A stretch of 14,431 bases of DNA from Kocuria sp. (GCA_030453435.1 JAKDKI010000022.1:1-14431); one strand, 5' to 3'; positions 8,152 through 14,413 are shown, numbered from the stretch's first letter. Numbers and translations are program-made. The notes: generated from the letters alone by a model not told the origin.

Positions 8152-8168
8152 GACCTAGAATGTAGGTC
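8152..8168 (+). promoter_or_regulatory. Small dyad with TAGAAT, candidate promoter/operator
   Basis: GACCTA (8152-8157) and TAGGTC (8163-8168) form a perfect 6-base inverted repeat around a 5-base centre, 11 bases after the stop of the glutamate-synthase-like gene. TAGAAT (8156-8161) inside it resembles a -10 box. The nearest -35-like match, CTGACA (8130-8135), is 20 bases away, which is too far for a strong promoter. It could drive the FemABX gene, or simply be a weak hairpin. Confidence 0.3.
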
Positions 8169-8179
8169 GGAGATTTCAT

Positions 8180-8214
8180 CTGAGGCGACGTCGCTGCCAG
8201 CGGCGTCGCCTCAG
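8180..8214 (+). terminator. Strong GC-rich hairpin between the GltB-like and FemABX genes
   Basis: The arms CTGAGGCGACG (8180-8190) and CGTCGCCTCAG (8204-8214) pair perfectly over 11 bases. Inside them a T-G wobble and CGCT/AGCG extend the stem to 16 pairs with a three-base loop (GCC). No T run follows. It lies 39 bases after the upstream stop and 41 before the next start, so it is most likely a terminator of the upstream gene. If the TAGAAT promoter at 8156 is real, it would instead be a structured leader of the FemABX mRNA. Confidence 0.6.
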
Positions 8215-8255
8215 GTCCACCGAGCTACCGGCACCGAATCAGGATCGAGAGAGCT

Positions 8256-9338
8256 TTGCGAGAATTTACCGCACGCTTTGCCACGGACGAAGAGATTCGC
8301 GCGTGGGATTCCCACGTCACGGCCAATCCGACGGGCGGAAACCTGCTGCAGTCCGAGGCCTTCGCGGAGGTCAAGAAAGATCACGGTTGGACCCCGCGGT
8401 ACGTGGTGTATGAAGCCACGGACGGCTCGCAGCCCAGCTACAACCTGGCACTCGAGAAGGGGGTCCCCGGTCTCGGCAAGATCTGGTACATGATCAAAGG
8501 ACCGGACATCGAGTCCATTGACGACATGCCCGGGATCGTGGCGGCCAACAAGAAATTCGTGGCGGGCGCAGCCAAGGGCGTATTTGCCATCAAGTACGAA
8601 CCCGAGATCCTCGCCTCCGACTACGCAGGTGGTCTGCTGGCCCGCTGCGGCCTGGTGAAGTCGTTCGAGATCCAGCCCAACGACTCAACCGCCGTCCTGG
8701 ACACCACCCCGGACGAGAAGGCGTTGCTGAAATCACTGCACTCACGCGGACGCAATGCCGTGCGGCGTGCCACCCGTGAGGGCTGTGAAGTGGAGCGCGT
8801 TGAACTCACGGAGGACAATATGCGCGCCATGTACGCGCTCATGGACACCGTGGGCCAGGGCCATGCAAAGGTCACCCTGCGTTCCTACGAGTACTACCGC
8901 GAATTCTGGACCAATTTCGCGGAGCGCGGCCAAGGGCGGCTGTACTTCACCTACGAGGACGGCCAGCCTTCCGTGGGCGCGTATGTGATTGCCTACGGTT
9001 CCAAGGGCACGTACAAGGACGGCGGTTCCAAGCCACGCCGCAAGCAGTATGGGGATTCTCATCTGTTGCAGTGGCACGCGATCCTCGACCTCAAGAACGA
9101 GTTCGAGATCGAGCAGTACGATTTCTGCGGCACCCCTCCCAGCGATCAGCTCAAGAACAAAGAGCACCACTACTACGGACTGGGGCTGTTCAAGACCAGT
9201 TTCACCAAGACGGTCGTGGACTACGTGGGTGTGTGGGACCAGCCGTTGAACAAGGCCAAGTACGCGGTGTGGGCCAATATCGGCGAAAAAGTGCAGCGCC
9301 AGCTGTGGGTCCGGCGCACCGGGCAGCCTTTCTACTGA
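8256..9338 (+). CDS. FemABX-family peptidoglycan cross-bridge aminoacyltransferase
   Basis: These enzymes transfer an amino acid from aminoacyl-tRNA to the lysine side chain of lipid II or to a growing interpeptide bridge, on the cytoplasmic face of the membrane. The 360 residues fit the two GNAT-like subdomains of the family. Visible marks are GGNLLQSEAFAEVKKDHGW near the N-terminus, IWYMIKGPD (about 76-84), the basic HSRGRNAVRRATREG (about 164-178), YTYKD-like GSKGTYKDGGSKPRRKQYG (about 249-267), HLLQWHAI and the C-terminal GLGLFKTSFT. There is no coiled-coil insertion like that of staphylococcal FemA, so it is closer to compact FemX types. Bridges in Micrococcaceae often contain alanine, serine or glycine; the amino acid used cannot be told. 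The start is TTG 8256, with GAGAG (8247-8251) just upstream; the start is less certain than the family. Confidence 0.85.
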   Translation: MREFTARFATDEEIRAWDSHVTANPTGGNLLQSEAFAEVKKDHGWTPRYVVYEATDGSQPSYNLALEKGVPGLGKIWYMIKGPDIESIDDMPGIVAANKKFVAGAAKGVFAIKYEPEILASDYAGGLLARCGLVKSFEIQPNDSTAVLDTTPDEKALLKSLHSRGRNAVRRATREGCEVERVELTEDNMRAMYALMDTVGQGHAKVTLRSYEYYREFWTNFAERGQGRLYFTYEDGQPSVGAYVIAYGSKGTYKDGGSKPRRKQYGDSHLLQWHAILDLKNEFEIEQYDFCGTPPSDQLKNKEHHYYGLGLFKTSFTKTVVDYVGVWDQPLNKAKYAVWANIGEKVQRQLWVRRTGQPFY

Positions 9339-9431
9339 TCGAATCGCACGAACGTACAACGGCGTAGGAACTCGTCTGTACACCGTTTTCACCACTAGCA
9401 GTACCTGCGGGGTCAGGGAGGTTCAACGGCA

Positions 9432-11447
9432 TTGAGCGTGACCGAACAGCTTCGGGAACTTGCCCATCACGGGTATCCCTCATCCGGGGCGGAGCCCTGG
9501 CATGACGATCTGGGCGGTGAGCCGTTCGGTCCGGGTGGCGATACATCGCTGTCGGATGCGGCCCGCCCGGTCACCATGTACGGTTTCCCCTCGGCTGCGG
9601 TCAGGCCCACGGAATCACAGGCCGCCCGCGCACAGGCCCGCGCTGAACTCGCAACCCAGATGCAAGCGATCGTTCCGGGGCGATCGGAACCCGGCCTCGA
9701 GGGGGGCGTGTCCTCGCAGGTGGGTGCGTTGCCGGTTCTCACCCCCGGGCAGATCGAGGCGGACAAGGCGGGGGTCACTCCGCGTCCTCAGGGTGCTGTC
9801 GCGACCCGGCCGGTCACCCAGATCTCTCGTCGCGGAACCGCGCAGACCATGGCGGTCGAGCGACCTGAGACTTCGGCTGTTCCCCACGAACCGGCTCCGG
9901 CCACCACACAGGTGCCCCGTGGTGTTTATCCCTCCACACGCACGCGTGTAGCGCGATCGTCCAAGGACAAGCTCAAGTCCATGATCCGGGGCGACGCTGC
10001 TCCCACCGCGCCCATGCGCGTGGTTGATCGCCTGACGGCCACTCCGTTCCACAACCTCCGGCGCTTCGGGGACAGCAACGATCGTCAGGCCCGCCGGACC
10101 CTCAATTTCGCGCTCCGGCTGGCGGAGACCATGTTCCACTACGGCGCGGACGCGCTGGACGTGGAGAACGCGATTATCGCGGTGTGTGCCACGTACGGGG
10201 TGGAAAACCTCGAGGTCGACATCACCAACCAATCGGTGACCATCAACTACGTCGCCGAAATCACCGAAACCGGCAAATTGACGGCTGCCGGCCACAACAA
10301 AGATGGCACGGGCCAGGTCACCAAATCACGCACGAGTCAGGACGTGTTGGATGACCCGAACACGTACAGTCACACGGTGATGCGCGTGGTTCGTTCATGG
10401 ACTGACAACTACGCCGGATTGGCGAACTCCCATCAACTGGTGACTCGCATCATCGAGGGAACCATGCCGTTGAAGGAGGCCGAACGGGAGCTCTCCGAGA
10501 TCAACGCGCAGCCTAAGCCGTATCCCAAGTGGGCCGTGTGGCTGGCCACCGTGTTCGCCGCGGCGACCATCACCACGGCAATCGGCGGCGGCGCGGCCGG
10601 GGCCCTGGTGGCTTCGGTGTCCTCCGTGCTCGTCCAGATCGTGTCCTCCAAACTCGGTGCTTGGCGTATTCCCGAATTCTTCGCGTTGGCCGCCAATGCC
10701 CTGATTGTGACGCTCGCGGCCATGGGGATTTCTTCGCTGGGCGTGGACCTGTCACCGCCCAAAGTTATCGCGGGCGGCATCATCATGTTGTTGCCCACCA
10801 CGCGCATGGTGTCCACCATGCAGGATGCCATCAACGGTTTCCCCGTGACGGCCATGGGTCGCCTCATGTCCACGTCATTCGCGTTCTTGGGGATCATCGC
10901 CGGGATCGCCCTGGGTATCGCATTGGCGGGGTATCTGGGGGTTCCGCCCATCGACGTGTCCCAGTCATCGTTCACGCCACCCGACGCCCTGACCAACACG
11001 GTCTTCATGCTGATCTCGACCGTGCTGGTCGCAGTGACCATGCAGGCCAAGCCTCGACATTTGTTCCCGGCTGTAGTGGCCGCGCTGGCGGGGTTGTTGG
11101 TGTTCCACATCGGTGGTGACTACGGTTTGGGCGCTCGGTTGGATACCGCGCTCGGAGCCACCACCACGGGTTGCGTGGCGGCGTTGTTAGCGGCGCGTTC
11201 ACGTATCCCGCAGACAATCTTGGCGATTCCGGCCATGACCTATCTGCTGCCGGGGCTGTCCATTTTCCGAGGGATGTATGCGATCACGGTGGAGGCCGAG
11301 ACCACGGGACAAGGCTTCACGGGCCTGATCAACGCCATGGCATCGATCGTGATGATGGCTTCCGGCGTGGTGCTCGGGCACTATCTGATGCGCCCGTTCG
11401 TGGAGCGCATGAAGATCTTCTCGCTGCGCCGTAACCGTCGCCGCTGA
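9432..11447 (+). CDS. Threonine/serine exporter (ThrE family)
   Basis: This membrane protein is related to corynebacterial ThrE, which exports threonine and serine using the proton gradient. The first 200 or so of its 671 residues are polar, Pro/Ala/Gln-rich and look disordered. The conserved DUF1212 region begins near residue 222 (LNFALRLAETMFHYGADALD, then VENAIIAVCATYGVENLEVD). About ten membrane segments follow from residue 364, starting at WLATVFAAATITTAIGGG, in two groups as in ThrE (PF06738 then the PF12821-type half) and including LPGLSIFRGMYAI. The protein ends with a basic tail (LRRNRRR). TTG 9432 is taken as the start because AGGGAGG (9415-9421) stands 10 bases ahead; GTG 9438 is an alternative. 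It has its own 93-base upstream gap and no obvious partner gene. Confidence 0.88.
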   Translation: MSVTEQLRELAHHGYPSSGAEPWHDDLGGEPFGPGGDTSLSDAARPVTMYGFPSAAVRPTESQAARAQARAELATQMQAIVPGRSEPGLEGGVSSQVGALPVLTPGQIEADKAGVTPRPQGAVATRPVTQISRRGTAQTMAVERPETSAVPHEPAPATTQVPRGVYPSTRTRVARSSKDKLKSMIRGDAAPTAPMRVVDRLTATPFHNLRRFGDSNDRQARRTLNFALRLAETMFHYGADALDVENAIIAVCATYGVENLEVDITNQSVTINYVAEITETGKLTAAGHNKDGTGQVTKSRTSQDVLDDPNTYSHTVMRVVRSWTDNYAGLANSHQLVTRIIEGTMPLKEAERELSEINAQPKPYPKWAVWLATVFAAATITTAIGGGAAGALVASVSSVLVQIVSSKLGAWRIPEFFALAANALIVTLAAMGISSLGVDLSPPKVIAGGIIMLLPTTRMVSTMQDAINGFPVTAMGRLMSTSFAFLGIIAGIALGIALAGYLGVPPIDVSQSSFTPPDALTNTVFMLISTVLVAVTMQAKPRHLFPAVVAALAGLLVFHIGGDYGLGARLDTALGATTTGCVAALLAARSRIPQTILAIPAMTYLLPGLSIFRGMYAITVEAETTGQGFTGLINAMASIVMMASGVVLGHYLMRPFVERMKIFSLRRNRRR

Positions 11448-11477
11448 GGCACCCGGAGACTGAACCCGCCGGGTGCC
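11448..11477. terminator. Hairpin between convergent genes
   Basis: A perfect 9-base inverted repeat, GGCACCCGG (11448-11456) and CCGGGTGCC (11469-11477), encloses a 12-base loop. It starts at the base after the thrE-family stop and ends 20 bases from the stop of the opposing siderophore-interacting protein gene. It can serve both strands. No T run follows on either side. Confidence 0.6.
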
Positions 11478-11497
11478 GGGGACAAGAGGTCCGGGGA

Positions 11498-12352
11498 CTA
11501 GAGGATCTTGCCCACGGGTAGTTTCTTCTCCGCCTGGAAGAGATCCTCGTTGCGGCCCGCAGCCCAGTAGCCGGACAGGGACACCTGGGAGCGTTCCAGG
11601 TTCCGCCGGTCGAAGAGTTCCTTGCGAGCTTCCTTCATGGCTTCGCGTTCACCGTGCACGAAGACCTGCACACCGGTGAGATCGGCGGGCCATTCCGCCT
11701 GGCCGAGCGCCGACACGAGGGCGCGTTCACCCTGCTGCTGGCTGGATCGGTAGACCCAACGGATTTCGAGATCCGCGGGAATGGCCACGTCGCTGAGGTC
11801 GTGCTGGTGCGCCGGGTCCTGCACTTCGAGGATGGCAAGCCCACGAGCGTTTTCCGGTAGTGCCTCCACATTGGCCAGCACTGCGGGGATGGCCGCTTCG
11901 TCGCCGGCCAGTAGCGTCCAGGACGCTTTCGGATCCGGTTCCCATTTGCCGCCGGGGCCCACGGCTACGAGGTGATCGCCGGCCTTGGCGGTGGCGGCCC
12001 ACGGGCCCGCGTGCCCCTCGGTGCCGTGCAGGGCGACGTCGATCCACAAGGTGCCCGCGGCGGCGTCGTACCGGCGCAGTGTCATGTGGCGGGTGACGGG
12101 GAGGTCCTCGGCAGCGGCCGTTTCACGGACCGACCAATAATCCGGGAACTCGCCGGCGGGTGTCTCCGACAACGTGCCGTCCGAGAAAAAGACCAGCTTG
12201 ACGTACTTTTCGGGCGGGGCAATGTCCTGGTAATCCTCGTGATTGAGGATGCTGCACACCACGCGAACCATGCCCGGGGACAGCTCTCTGCGTTCAACCA
12301 CCTCGAGGTTGAGCTGAGGTTTGCGAGGTTTCCGGGCAGCGGTCTTGTTCAT
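11498..12352 (-). CDS. Siderophore-interacting FAD protein (ferric-siderophore reductase)
   Basis: Members of this ViuB/SIP family use FAD and a pyridine nucleotide to reduce ferric iron in imported siderophores, releasing ferrous iron in the cytoplasm. The 284-residue protein has the N-terminal FAD-binding domain (about 14-135) with the flavin motif RHMTLRRYD (88-96) and the phosphate-loop region ALHGTEGHAGPWA (107-119). The C-terminal SIP domain starts at TLLAGDEAAIPAVLANVE (146-163) and ends with VFVHGEREAMKEARKEL and GYWAAGRNEDLF. It lies 19 bases downstream of ung on the same strand. There is no good ribosome site: AGGAG is 16 bases from the ATG and GGGG only one. A -10-like TAAGCT six bases before ATG 12352 instead suggests a leaderless mRNA. 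An iron-box-like palindrome overlaps it. Confidence 0.9.
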   Translation of the reverse strand: MNKTAARKPRKPQLNLEVVERRELSPGMVRVVCSILNHEDYQDIAPPEKYVKLVFFSDGTLSETPAGEFPDYWSVRETAAAEDLPVTRHMTLRRYDAAAGTLWIDVALHGTEGHAGPWAATAKAGDHLVAVGPGGKWEPDPKASWTLLAGDEAAIPAVLANVEALPENARGLAILEVQDPAHQHDLSDVAIPADLEIRWVYRSSQQQGERALVSALGQAEWPADLTGVQVFVHGEREAMKEARKELFDRRNLERSQVSLSGYWAAGRNEDLFQAEKKLPVGKIL

Positions 12353-12358
12353 GCCCCA

Positions 12359-12377
12359 AGCTTAGGTGCTCCTAAGC
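12359..12377 (-). promoter_or_regulatory. Iron-box-like palindrome over a leaderless -10 box
   Basis: The arms GCTTAGG (12360-12366) and CCTAAGC (12371-12377) form a perfect 7-base inverted repeat with a 4-base centre. The TTAGG-N4-CCTAA core resembles the DtxR/IdeR box (consensus TTAGGTTAGCCTAACCTAA); I count 12 of 19 matches in either direction. On the - strand TAAGCT (12364-12359) fits a TANNNT -10 box and stands six bases before ATG 12352. The repeat also covers the ung stop codon (12374-12372). Iron-dependent repression of the reductase is inferred. Confidence 0.5.
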
Positions 12378-13055
12378 CGGGCGCGTCCAGTTGACGGGTT
12401 GGGCGCCTTGCTCCTCGAGCAATGCATTCGTGCGGGAGAAAGGCTTCGAGCCGAAAAACCCCCGAGACGCGGACAGCGGCGAAGGATGCACGGATTCCAC
12501 CGTGGGTGCCCCGCCCAACCACGGCTTGGTGTCCCGGGCATCACGACCCCACAGAATTCCGACCAGGGGAGTGCCTCGCTGAGCGAGCGCCTTGATTGCG
12601 CACTCTGTGATCGCCTCCCAGCCTTTGCCGCGGTGCGATGCCGACGAACCCTCGCGGACGGACAAGGCCCTGTTCAATAACATGACGCCCTGTTCGGACC
12701 ACGATGACAAGTCACCGTGTTCGGGCGGAGTGATCCCCAGATCTGATTGCAGTTCCTTGTAGATGTTCTGCAGGGAGCGTGGGATCGGACGAACCTGCGG
12801 TTGCACCGAGAAGGACAGGCCCATGGCATGGCCCGGCGTGGGGTAGGGGTCCTGGCCGACAATCAATACCTTGACCTCGGACATGGGCTCCTGGAAAGCC
12901 CGAAAGATGTTCTCGCCCGCCGGGAAGGTGCGGTGGCCGGCGGCATGCTCCGTGCGCAGAAATTCGCCCATCGTGCGGATGGCCGGCTCCACGGGTTCGA
13001 GTGCCCGCGCCCAGTCATCGCTCATGATCTCGTTCAGAGGACGAGGCTCGGCCAT
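12372..13055 (-). CDS. ung: Uracil-DNA glycosylase, family 1
   Basis: The enzyme removes uracil from DNA, the first step of base-excision repair after cytosine deamination or dUMP misincorporation. Family-1 motifs are all present in the 227-residue protein: the water-activating [18 protein letters not shown] (Asp69 catalytic), [11 protein letters not shown] (126-136) in the uracil-recognition region, and the DNA-intercalating loop [21 protein letters not shown] (His190). The open frame extends upstream to a TTG at 13073. I chose ATG 13055 because GGAG (13066-13063) lies eight bases ahead and the protein then begins [17 protein letters not shown] in place of GQDPYH is usual in actinobacteria. 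Its stop codon lies inside the palindrome ahead of the siderophore-interacting protein gene. Confidence 0.96.
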   Translation of the reverse strand: MAEPRPLNEIMSDDWARALEPVEPAIRTMGEFLRTEHAAGHRTFPAGENIFRAFQEPMSEVKVLIVGQDPYPTPGHAMGLSFSVQPQVRPIPRSLQNIYKELQSDLGITPPEHGDLSSWSEQGVMLLNRALSVREGSSASHRGKGWEAITECAIKALAQRGTPLVGILWGRDARDTKPWLGGAPTVESVHPSPLSASRGFFGSKPFSRTNALLEEQGAQPVNWTRPA

Positions 13056-13107
13056 GAACTGGTCTCCATTCAATAGCGGGTACGAATAACGCTACGAGAT
13101 TACCGGT

Positions 13108-13113
13108 TATGGT
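13108..13113 (+). promoter_or_regulatory. Candidate leaderless -10 box of the DUF3263 gene
   Basis: TATGGT fits TANNNT and ends seven bases before ATG 13121, close to the spacing for transcription starting at the start codon. There is no ribosome site with normal spacing ahead of either ATG 13109 or ATG 13121. No TTG-type -35 box is visible, so this remains a weak call. The gap is also the divergent space from which ung is transcribed. Confidence 0.3.
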
Positions 13114-13120
13114 GGCTGTC

Positions 13121-13345
13121 ATGGCTGAATCAAACGACGGGCTCGATTCCCTCGACAAGGCCATCCTGCAGCTGGAATCCGAACACTGGAAGTATCGAGG
13201 GGCCAAGGAATCTGCGATTCGCCAGCGCCTGGGGCTGAGCCCGGTCCATTACTACCAGCGGCTCAACGCGTTGATCGACCGCGACGACGCCGCTCGGTTC
13301 GCTCCCATGCTCATCTCCCGTTTGCGCCGGGCGCGGCTGCGCTGA
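13121..13345 (+). CDS. DUF3263 domain-containing small protein
   Basis: This 74-residue protein has the actinobacterial DUF3263 domain along its whole length. The marks are LDKAILQLESEHWKYRGAKE, then AIRQRLGLSPVHYYQRLNAL and the ending DAARFAPMLISRLRR. The middle (AIRQRLGLSPVHYYQRLN) looks like a helix-turn-helix, so DNA binding is possible but unproven; the family function is unknown. Two starts are possible, ATG 13109 (78 residues) and ATG 13121; I prefer the second because TATGGT could be its -10 box and the extra residues MVAV are not family-like. In Micrococcaceae this gene commonly stands just before a LytR_C-type membrane protein and groEL, the arrangement seen here. Confidence 0.85.
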   Translation: MAESNDGLDSLDKAILQLESEHWKYRGAKESAIRQRLGLSPVHYYQRLNALIDRDDAARFAPMLISRLRRARLR

Positions 13346-13396
13346 TGAGCCTTGCCCTGCCACGGCGGCGGGTAGGAGAACGCACCGGGCACGTGG

Positions 13397-13402
13397 GATA
13401 GT
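13397..13402 (+). promoter_or_regulatory. Possible -10 box upstream of the Pro/Ala-rich membrane protein gene
   Basis: GATAGT in GGGATAGTAG agrees with TATAAT at four of six bases and lies 34 bases before ATG 13437, leaving room for a short leader with GGAAG (13424-13428). No -35 box was found at the right distance. The gene may equally be read through from the DUF3263 gene 91 bases upstream. Confidence 0.2.
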
Positions 13403-13436
13403 AGAGACAAACCCAGGCTGACCGGAAGTATGGACT

Positions 13437-14132
13437 ATGAGTGAATACCCCCGCGACGAATTCGACGACGTTCCCGAGGACGGAACCCGTCAAGGTGCCC
13501 ACCGAGGTCAAAACCCTCAGGCGCGTACCGGTTCTCGCAAGGGATTTCTCGCGATCATCGGAGCGGGTGTCCTGGCGCTGACGGTCGGGGCCATCGCATT
13601 CGTGAATGCCCCACGCACCGCGCAGGACGCGGTCGAGAACACGCCCACGCCCTCGGGCAATATCACCACGAGCACCTCGGAACCCAGTCCTTCCGAAACC
13701 TCCGAGAGCCCCTCTGAGGCACCTGCGGCCCCAGCGTCACCCGCAGTGCCTGCCGTCCCCGGTGACGGTGGCGTACCCGGTCAGGACCCGGCAGCTCCCG
13801 AAGCGCCTGCGGATCCGGCCGCGCCCCAAGATCCGGGCGCACCCGCTGCTCCGGAGGCTCCCGCCCCGCCGGCGCAGCCCGCGCCCGAGGCACCGGCCAA
13901 CCCCGCTCCCGAGGCCCCCGCAGAGCCGCCCGCGGCGCCGGGGGTTGAGGAAGCACCGGCCGGTGATCCCGCCGTGCCGGGCGCCGGTGCGGCCGACGTC
14001 GAGCCCGGTGAACCGGCCGCCCAAGAACAAGAAGGCGCGGTCAATGACGCGGGCGCCACCGATGTCACGGCAGAAGCCGCTGGCGCATCGCCAGACACGG
14101 AGGCTGCCGCTGCTCCGAGTCCGGGTCGCTGA
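13437..14132 (+). CDS. Single-pass membrane protein with Pro/Ala/Glu-rich tail, LytR_C-type locus
   Basis: The 231-residue protein begins MSEYPRDEFDDVPEDG, the N-terminal signature I associate with the LytR_C-domain proteins found at this place in Micrococcaceae. A basic stretch (ARTGSRK, 29-35) precedes one membrane helix (about 37-56), which predicts a cytoplasmic N-terminus and an outside tail. From residue 61 to 230 the tail consists of Pro, Ala, Glu, Asp, Gly, Ser, Thr, Val, Gln and Asn with one Ile. By eye it has no Lys, Arg, His, Leu, Met, Cys or aromatic residue, and repeats units like PAPEAPA. The LytR_C domain itself is not seen, and the other two forward frames do not contain it either, so a simple frameshift is not the reason. 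GGAAG (13424-13428) lies eight bases before the ATG. The function is unknown; a cell-wall-spanning spacer is a guess. Confidence 0.8.
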   Translation: MSEYPRDEFDDVPEDGTRQGAHRGQNPQARTGSRKGFLAIIGAGVLALTVGAIAFVNAPRTAQDAVENTPTPSGNITTSTSEPSPSETSESPSEAPAAPASPAVPAVPGDGGVPGQDPAAPEAPADPAAPQDPGAPAAPEAPAPPAQPAPEAPANPAPEAPAEPPAAPGVEEAPAGDPAVPGAGAADVEPGEPAAQEQEGAVNDAGATDVTAEAAGASPDTEAAAAPSPGR

Positions 14133-14148
14133 ACGGTGGACACGTTCG

Positions 14149-14172
14149 AGGTTTCAGCCTCGGATGAAACCT
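14149..14172 (+). terminator. Hairpin after the Pro/Ala-rich protein gene
   Basis: AGGTTTCA (14149-14156) and TGAAACCT (14165-14172) form a perfect 8-base stem with an 8-base loop, 16 bases after the stop codon. A nested alternative stem CGAGG/CCTCG (14147-14151 with 14158-14162) is also possible. Only three T follow shortly after. The last three bases are shared with the left arm of the HAIR site. Confidence 0.5.
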
Positions 14173-14190
14173 GAGTTTGCGTCACTCAAG
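14170..14190 (+). promoter_or_regulatory. HAIR element (HspR operator)
   Basis: CCTGAGT (14170-14176), seven bases, then ACTCAAG (14184-14190). This matches the HspR-associated inverted repeat CTTGAGT-N7-ACTCAAG at 13 of 14 arm positions with exact spacing. HspR represses heat-shock genes in actinobacteria with DnaK as co-repressor. The site lies just upstream of the candidate -35 box of groEL. Confidence 0.75.
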
Positions 14191-14193
14191 GTG

Positions 14194-14220
14194 TTTGCAC
14201 TCTCCGCGGTCGAGTGCCAG
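14194..14220 (+). promoter_or_regulatory. CIRCE element 1 (HrcA operator)
   Basis: TTTGCACTC (14194-14202), nine bases, then GAGTGCCAG (14212-14220). Against the CIRCE consensus TTAGCACTC-N9-GAGTGCTAA, 15 of 18 arm positions match and the spacer is exact. It covers most of the candidate groEL core promoter (14195-14223), so bound HrcA should block RNA polymerase. Confidence 0.85.
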
Positions 14221-14223
14221 TAT
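14195..14223 (+). promoter_or_regulatory. Candidate groEL core promoter
   Basis: TTGCAC (14195-14200) and CAGTAT (14218-14223) are separated by 17 bases. The -10 box is a three-of-six match to TATAAT and the -35 keeps TTG. Transcription would begin near 14230, inside CIRCE element 2, giving a leader of about 184 bases. The assignment rests on the spacing and on the operators around it rather than on strong boxes. Confidence 0.4.
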
Positions 14224-14227
14224 TGAC

Positions 14228-14254
14228 TTAGCACTCAACTGAGTGGACTGCTAA
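14228..14254 (+). promoter_or_regulatory. CIRCE element 2 (HrcA operator)
   Basis: TTAGCACTC (14228-14236), nine bases, then GACTGCTAA (14246-14254). This agrees with the CIRCE consensus at 17 of 18 arm positions; the single mismatch is C for G in the right arm. It would cover the expected groEL transcription start. Its start is 34 bases downstream of the start of element 1. Confidence 0.93.
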
Positions 14255-14270
14255 ACCCGGGTCCGGGCGA

Positions 14271-14297
14271 AGCCCACTCACATGATTCGAGTGAAAA
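14271..14297 (+). promoter_or_regulatory. Degenerate CIRCE-like dyad in the groEL leader
   Basis: The inner CIRCE core CACTC-N9-GAGTG is perfect (14275-14279 and 14289-14293) and the spacer is exact, but the outer bases are poor: 12 of 18 arm positions match overall. It lies 43 bases downstream of the start of element 2, inside the predicted leader. It may be a weak third HrcA site or chance. Confidence 0.35.
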
Positions 14298-14397
14298 CCA
14301 TCCATCACGGTGAGGTGCGTTTCACGCGGGTGAGGATCCGCGCGAGCCATCGTCCGTCGCGGGCATCGTGATGAATAGATTTGTTTGTCAACCGTCC

Positions 14398-14403
14398 AGG
14401 AGG
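14398..14403 (+). promoter_or_regulatory. groEL ribosome-binding site
   Basis: AGGAGG is a full-strength Shine-Dalgarno sequence ten bases before ATG 14414. It fixes the start of the partial groEL gene at the window end. Confidence 0.85.
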
Positions 14404-14413
14404 GACGCAACAC

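Noticed and set aside
9367..9390. GGAAC followed by GTT upstream of the ThrE-family gene, as an ECF sigma promoter
   Set aside because: The two boxes are only 13 bases apart, shorter than the 16-19 usual for SigH/SigE-type promoters.
11476..11498. Direct repeat CCGGGGAC twice between the convergent genes
   Set aside because: It has only two 8-base GC-rich copies with no further units, and is not evidence of a repeat array or mobile element.
13056..13073. TTG 13073 as the start of ung
   Set aside because: ATG 13055 has GGAG eight bases ahead; that GGAG lies within the extension, and the added residues NGDQF are not family-like.
13790..13930. Pro/Ala codon repeats as a possible CRISPR or minisatellite
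   Set aside because: The repeats are degenerate and in frame, with no regular unit or spacer. They reflect the low-complexity protein tail.
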